NCBI GenBank assembly: GCA_015521265.1 | Contig: WAON01000177.1 | Span: 1-5,301, forward strand | Direction of reading: 5' to 3' | Source of the DNA: Desulfurococcales archaeon | GTDB lineage: Archaea; Thermoproteota; Thermoprotei_A; Sulfolobales; Desulfurococcaceae | Length of the DNA stretch: 5,301 nucleotides | In this document: positions 4,060 to 5,301 of the stretch, in pieces | Layout of the letters: each line of letters begins with the position of its first letter | How positions within the stretch are numbered: the stretch's first letter is position 1 | The notes under the pieces: model-generated | Told to the model about the DNA's origin: nothing | The model's database searches: none | The model's input: the letters and a program-made list of their open reading frames with translations, nothing else | Translations under genes and position numbers: made by a program

Positions 4060-5301
4060 GTGGGTATAGAGATTAAGGTTGAGGTTCCAAGGCCTAAGAG
4101 GATTGGTGCTCACAGTCATATTCGTGGGCTAGGCTTAGATGAGAAGGGGAAAGCGATCCCGGTTGCTGACGGATTAGTCGGTCAAATTGAGGCTAGGGAG
4201 GCAGCAGGTATAATAGTGAGGATGATAAGGGAGGGTAGAATAGCTGGTAGGGGAATATTATTCGTCGGCCCGCCGGGAACGGGTAAGACAGCGTTAGCAA
4301 TTGCTATTGCGAGGGAGCTAGGCGAAGACACTCCATTCGTAGCCTTAAGCGGCTCGGAAATATATAGTAGTGAGAAAAAGAAAACCGAGATTCTAACCGA
4401 AGCCCTCCGAAGAGCTTTAGGAGTTAGGATTAGGGAGAAGAGAACAGTTTACGAAGGCGTTGTTAAGGAATTAAAAATACGCAGATCTAGGCACCCGATG
4501 GTACCCTACATGGTTATACCCCGAGAAGCAAGGATAAGGCTTGCAACAAAAGATGATGAAGTAACATTAACAGTAGGCGAAGAAATCACTCATCAACTAC
4601 TAGAAATGGGTATACGTAGAGGAGACGTAATATGGATCGATGCCGAGACGGGCCGAGTCTTCCGTGTAGGGAAAGCTAAGGGATTCGAAGAAGCTAGATA
4701 CTATGATATCGAGACGCATAAACTTGTAGAAATACCCAGAGGACCCGTTAAGAAGGAGAAGGAGATAGTTCGGACATATACTCTACACGATCTAGACCTA
4801 TACATTTCAGCACAGAGATCACTAATAAGCTTCTTCACAATAGGTGTTGAAAAAGAAATTCCGCCGGAAGCGAGGAGAGAAGTTGATGAAATGGTTAAGA
4901 AATGGATTGATGATAAGAAAGCCGAGATCGTGCCGGGAGTACTATTCATTGACGACGCCCACATGATGGACATAGAAGCATTCAGCTTCCTCTCTAGAGC
5001 TATGGAATCAGAATTCTCACCAATAATAATCCTAGCAACTAATAGAGGACTAGTAAAGATTAGGGGGACAGATATAGAATCGCCGCACGGAATGCCCCTA
5101 GACCTTCTCGATAGGCTATTAATAATACCGACAAGGCCGTACAACGCCGATGAGATAAGGGAGATCATAAAAATAAGGGCACGAGAGGAAGAAGTTGAAC
5201 TAGAAGATGATGCATTAGAAGAATTAGTCAAAATAGGCGTCGAGACAAGCCTAAGATACGCTGTACAGTTGATGGAGCCCGCCAGGATTATCGCATTAAA
5301 C
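4060..5301 (+). CDS. TIP49/RuvB-like AAA+ ATPase (RUVBL homologue), 3' end outside the window
   Basis: The first 414 residues of an archaeal homologue of eukaryotic RUVBL1/RUVBL2 (TIP49/pontin/reptin), hexameric AAA+ ATPases that in eukaryotes serve chromatin remodelling, box C/D snoRNP assembly and the R2TP complex. Visible landmarks: H-I-R-G-L-G-L-D (20-27) and GLVGQ (38-42); Walker A GPPGTGKT (70-77); GSEIYSSEKKKTE; the OB-fold insertion domain (about 120-295) that separates this family from bacterial RuvB; Walker B LFIDDAH (295-301); sensor 1 ATN (N328); arginine finger in LLDR (R352); and sensor 2 SLRYA (R399). Walker B has Asp299 where the family usually has the catalytic glutamate. The GTG at 4060 is the only start after an in-frame TGA and has GGAGGGG upstream. 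Family members are about 450 residues, so roughly 35-40 are missing. Archaeal function is poorly known; a role in RNA-protein complex assembly is an inference. Confidence 0.93.
   Translation, partial: MGIEIKVEVPRPKRIGAHSHIRGLGLDEKGKAIPVADGLVGQIEAREAAGIIVRMIREGRIAGRGILFVGPPGTGKTALAIAIARELGEDTPFVALSGSEIYSSEKKKTEILTEALRRALGVRIREKRTVYEGVVKELKIRRSRHPMVPYMVIPREARIRLATKDDEVTLTVGEEITHQLLEMGIRRGDVIWIDAETGRVFRVGKAKGFEEARYYDIETHKLVEIPRGPVKKEKEIVRTYTLHDLDLYISAQRSLISFFTIGVEKEIPPEARREVDEMVKKWIDDKKAEIVPGVLFIDDAHMMDIEAFSFLSRAMESEFSPIIILATNRGLVKIRGTDIESPHGMPLDLLDRLLIIPTRPYNADEIREIIKIRAREEEVELEDDALEELVKIGVETSLRYAVQLMEPARIIALN

Noticed and set aside
4051..4077. Tiny frame beginning GTG TTG just before the ATPase start
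   Set aside because: Only eight codons to TAA, overlapping the true start in another frame; it has no more support than chance.
3883..4119. Minus-strand open frame of 78 codons across the intergenic region
   Set aside because: It crosses the sRNA island, the ATPase promoter and the start of the ATPase gene; no ribosome-binding site or protein-like features.
4701..5231. Minus-strand open frame of 176 codons
   Set aside because: It lies fully inside the TIP49-like ATPase gene, whose motifs are unmistakable. The antisense product is serine-rich, low in complexity and has no ribosome-binding site; it is a codon-bias shadow.

Overview
The window looks like chromosomal DNA of a hyperthermophilic crenarchaeon, most likely of the Desulfurococcales. 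This rests on the gene content (a TIP49/RuvB-like AAA+ ATPase, a crenarchaeal-type phosphohexomutase, a Trm112-like zinc protein, a probable DUF2153 protein), GAGGTG/GGAGGG Shine-Dalgarno sites, archaeal TATA boxes, non-ATG starts, heavy use of AGG/AGA and ATA codons, and a probable C/D box guide RNA. The genus cannot be fixed from the sequence alone. I see no insertion sequence, CRISPR array, tRNA, rRNA or integrase.

Layout. On the plus strand, a complete phosphoglucosamine/phosphomannomutase gene (29-1402) overlaps a Trm112-family zinc-binding protein gene (1402-1803) by one base. After an 81-bp gap with a possible promoter comes a small helical protein, probably DUF2153 (1885-2286). It converges on a minus-strand pair: a winged-helix-like basic protein with a hexa-arginine tail (2337-2810) and, upstream of it, a four-TM protein with flanking coiled-coil regions (2893-3831). 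The right end carries the first 414 codons of the TIP49/RuvB-like ATPase on the plus strand (4060-5301), cut by the window edge.

The most interesting stretch is the 228-bp divergent intergenic region 3832-4059. Its two ends are AT-rich and hold promoters. Between them is a GC-rich island (about 3903-3978) with perfect C, D', C' and D boxes in order, read as a C/D box sRNA. It has an unusually long D'-C' spacer, and both guides can pair with the RNA's own middle, a topology that would make an H-type pseudoknot. A symmetric ATATATAT box is correctly placed to serve both the sRNA (plus) and the membrane protein gene (minus).

How the genes fit together. The first gene supplies amino-sugar or mannose phosphates for glycosylation and envelope precursors. 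The Trm112-like protein is expected to activate methyltransferases of the translation apparatus, and the C/D sRNA would guide 2'-O-methylation, so RNA modification is a loose common theme. No single pathway joins all the genes. The minus-strand pair is uncharacterised and may be a lineage-specific membrane/regulator couple.
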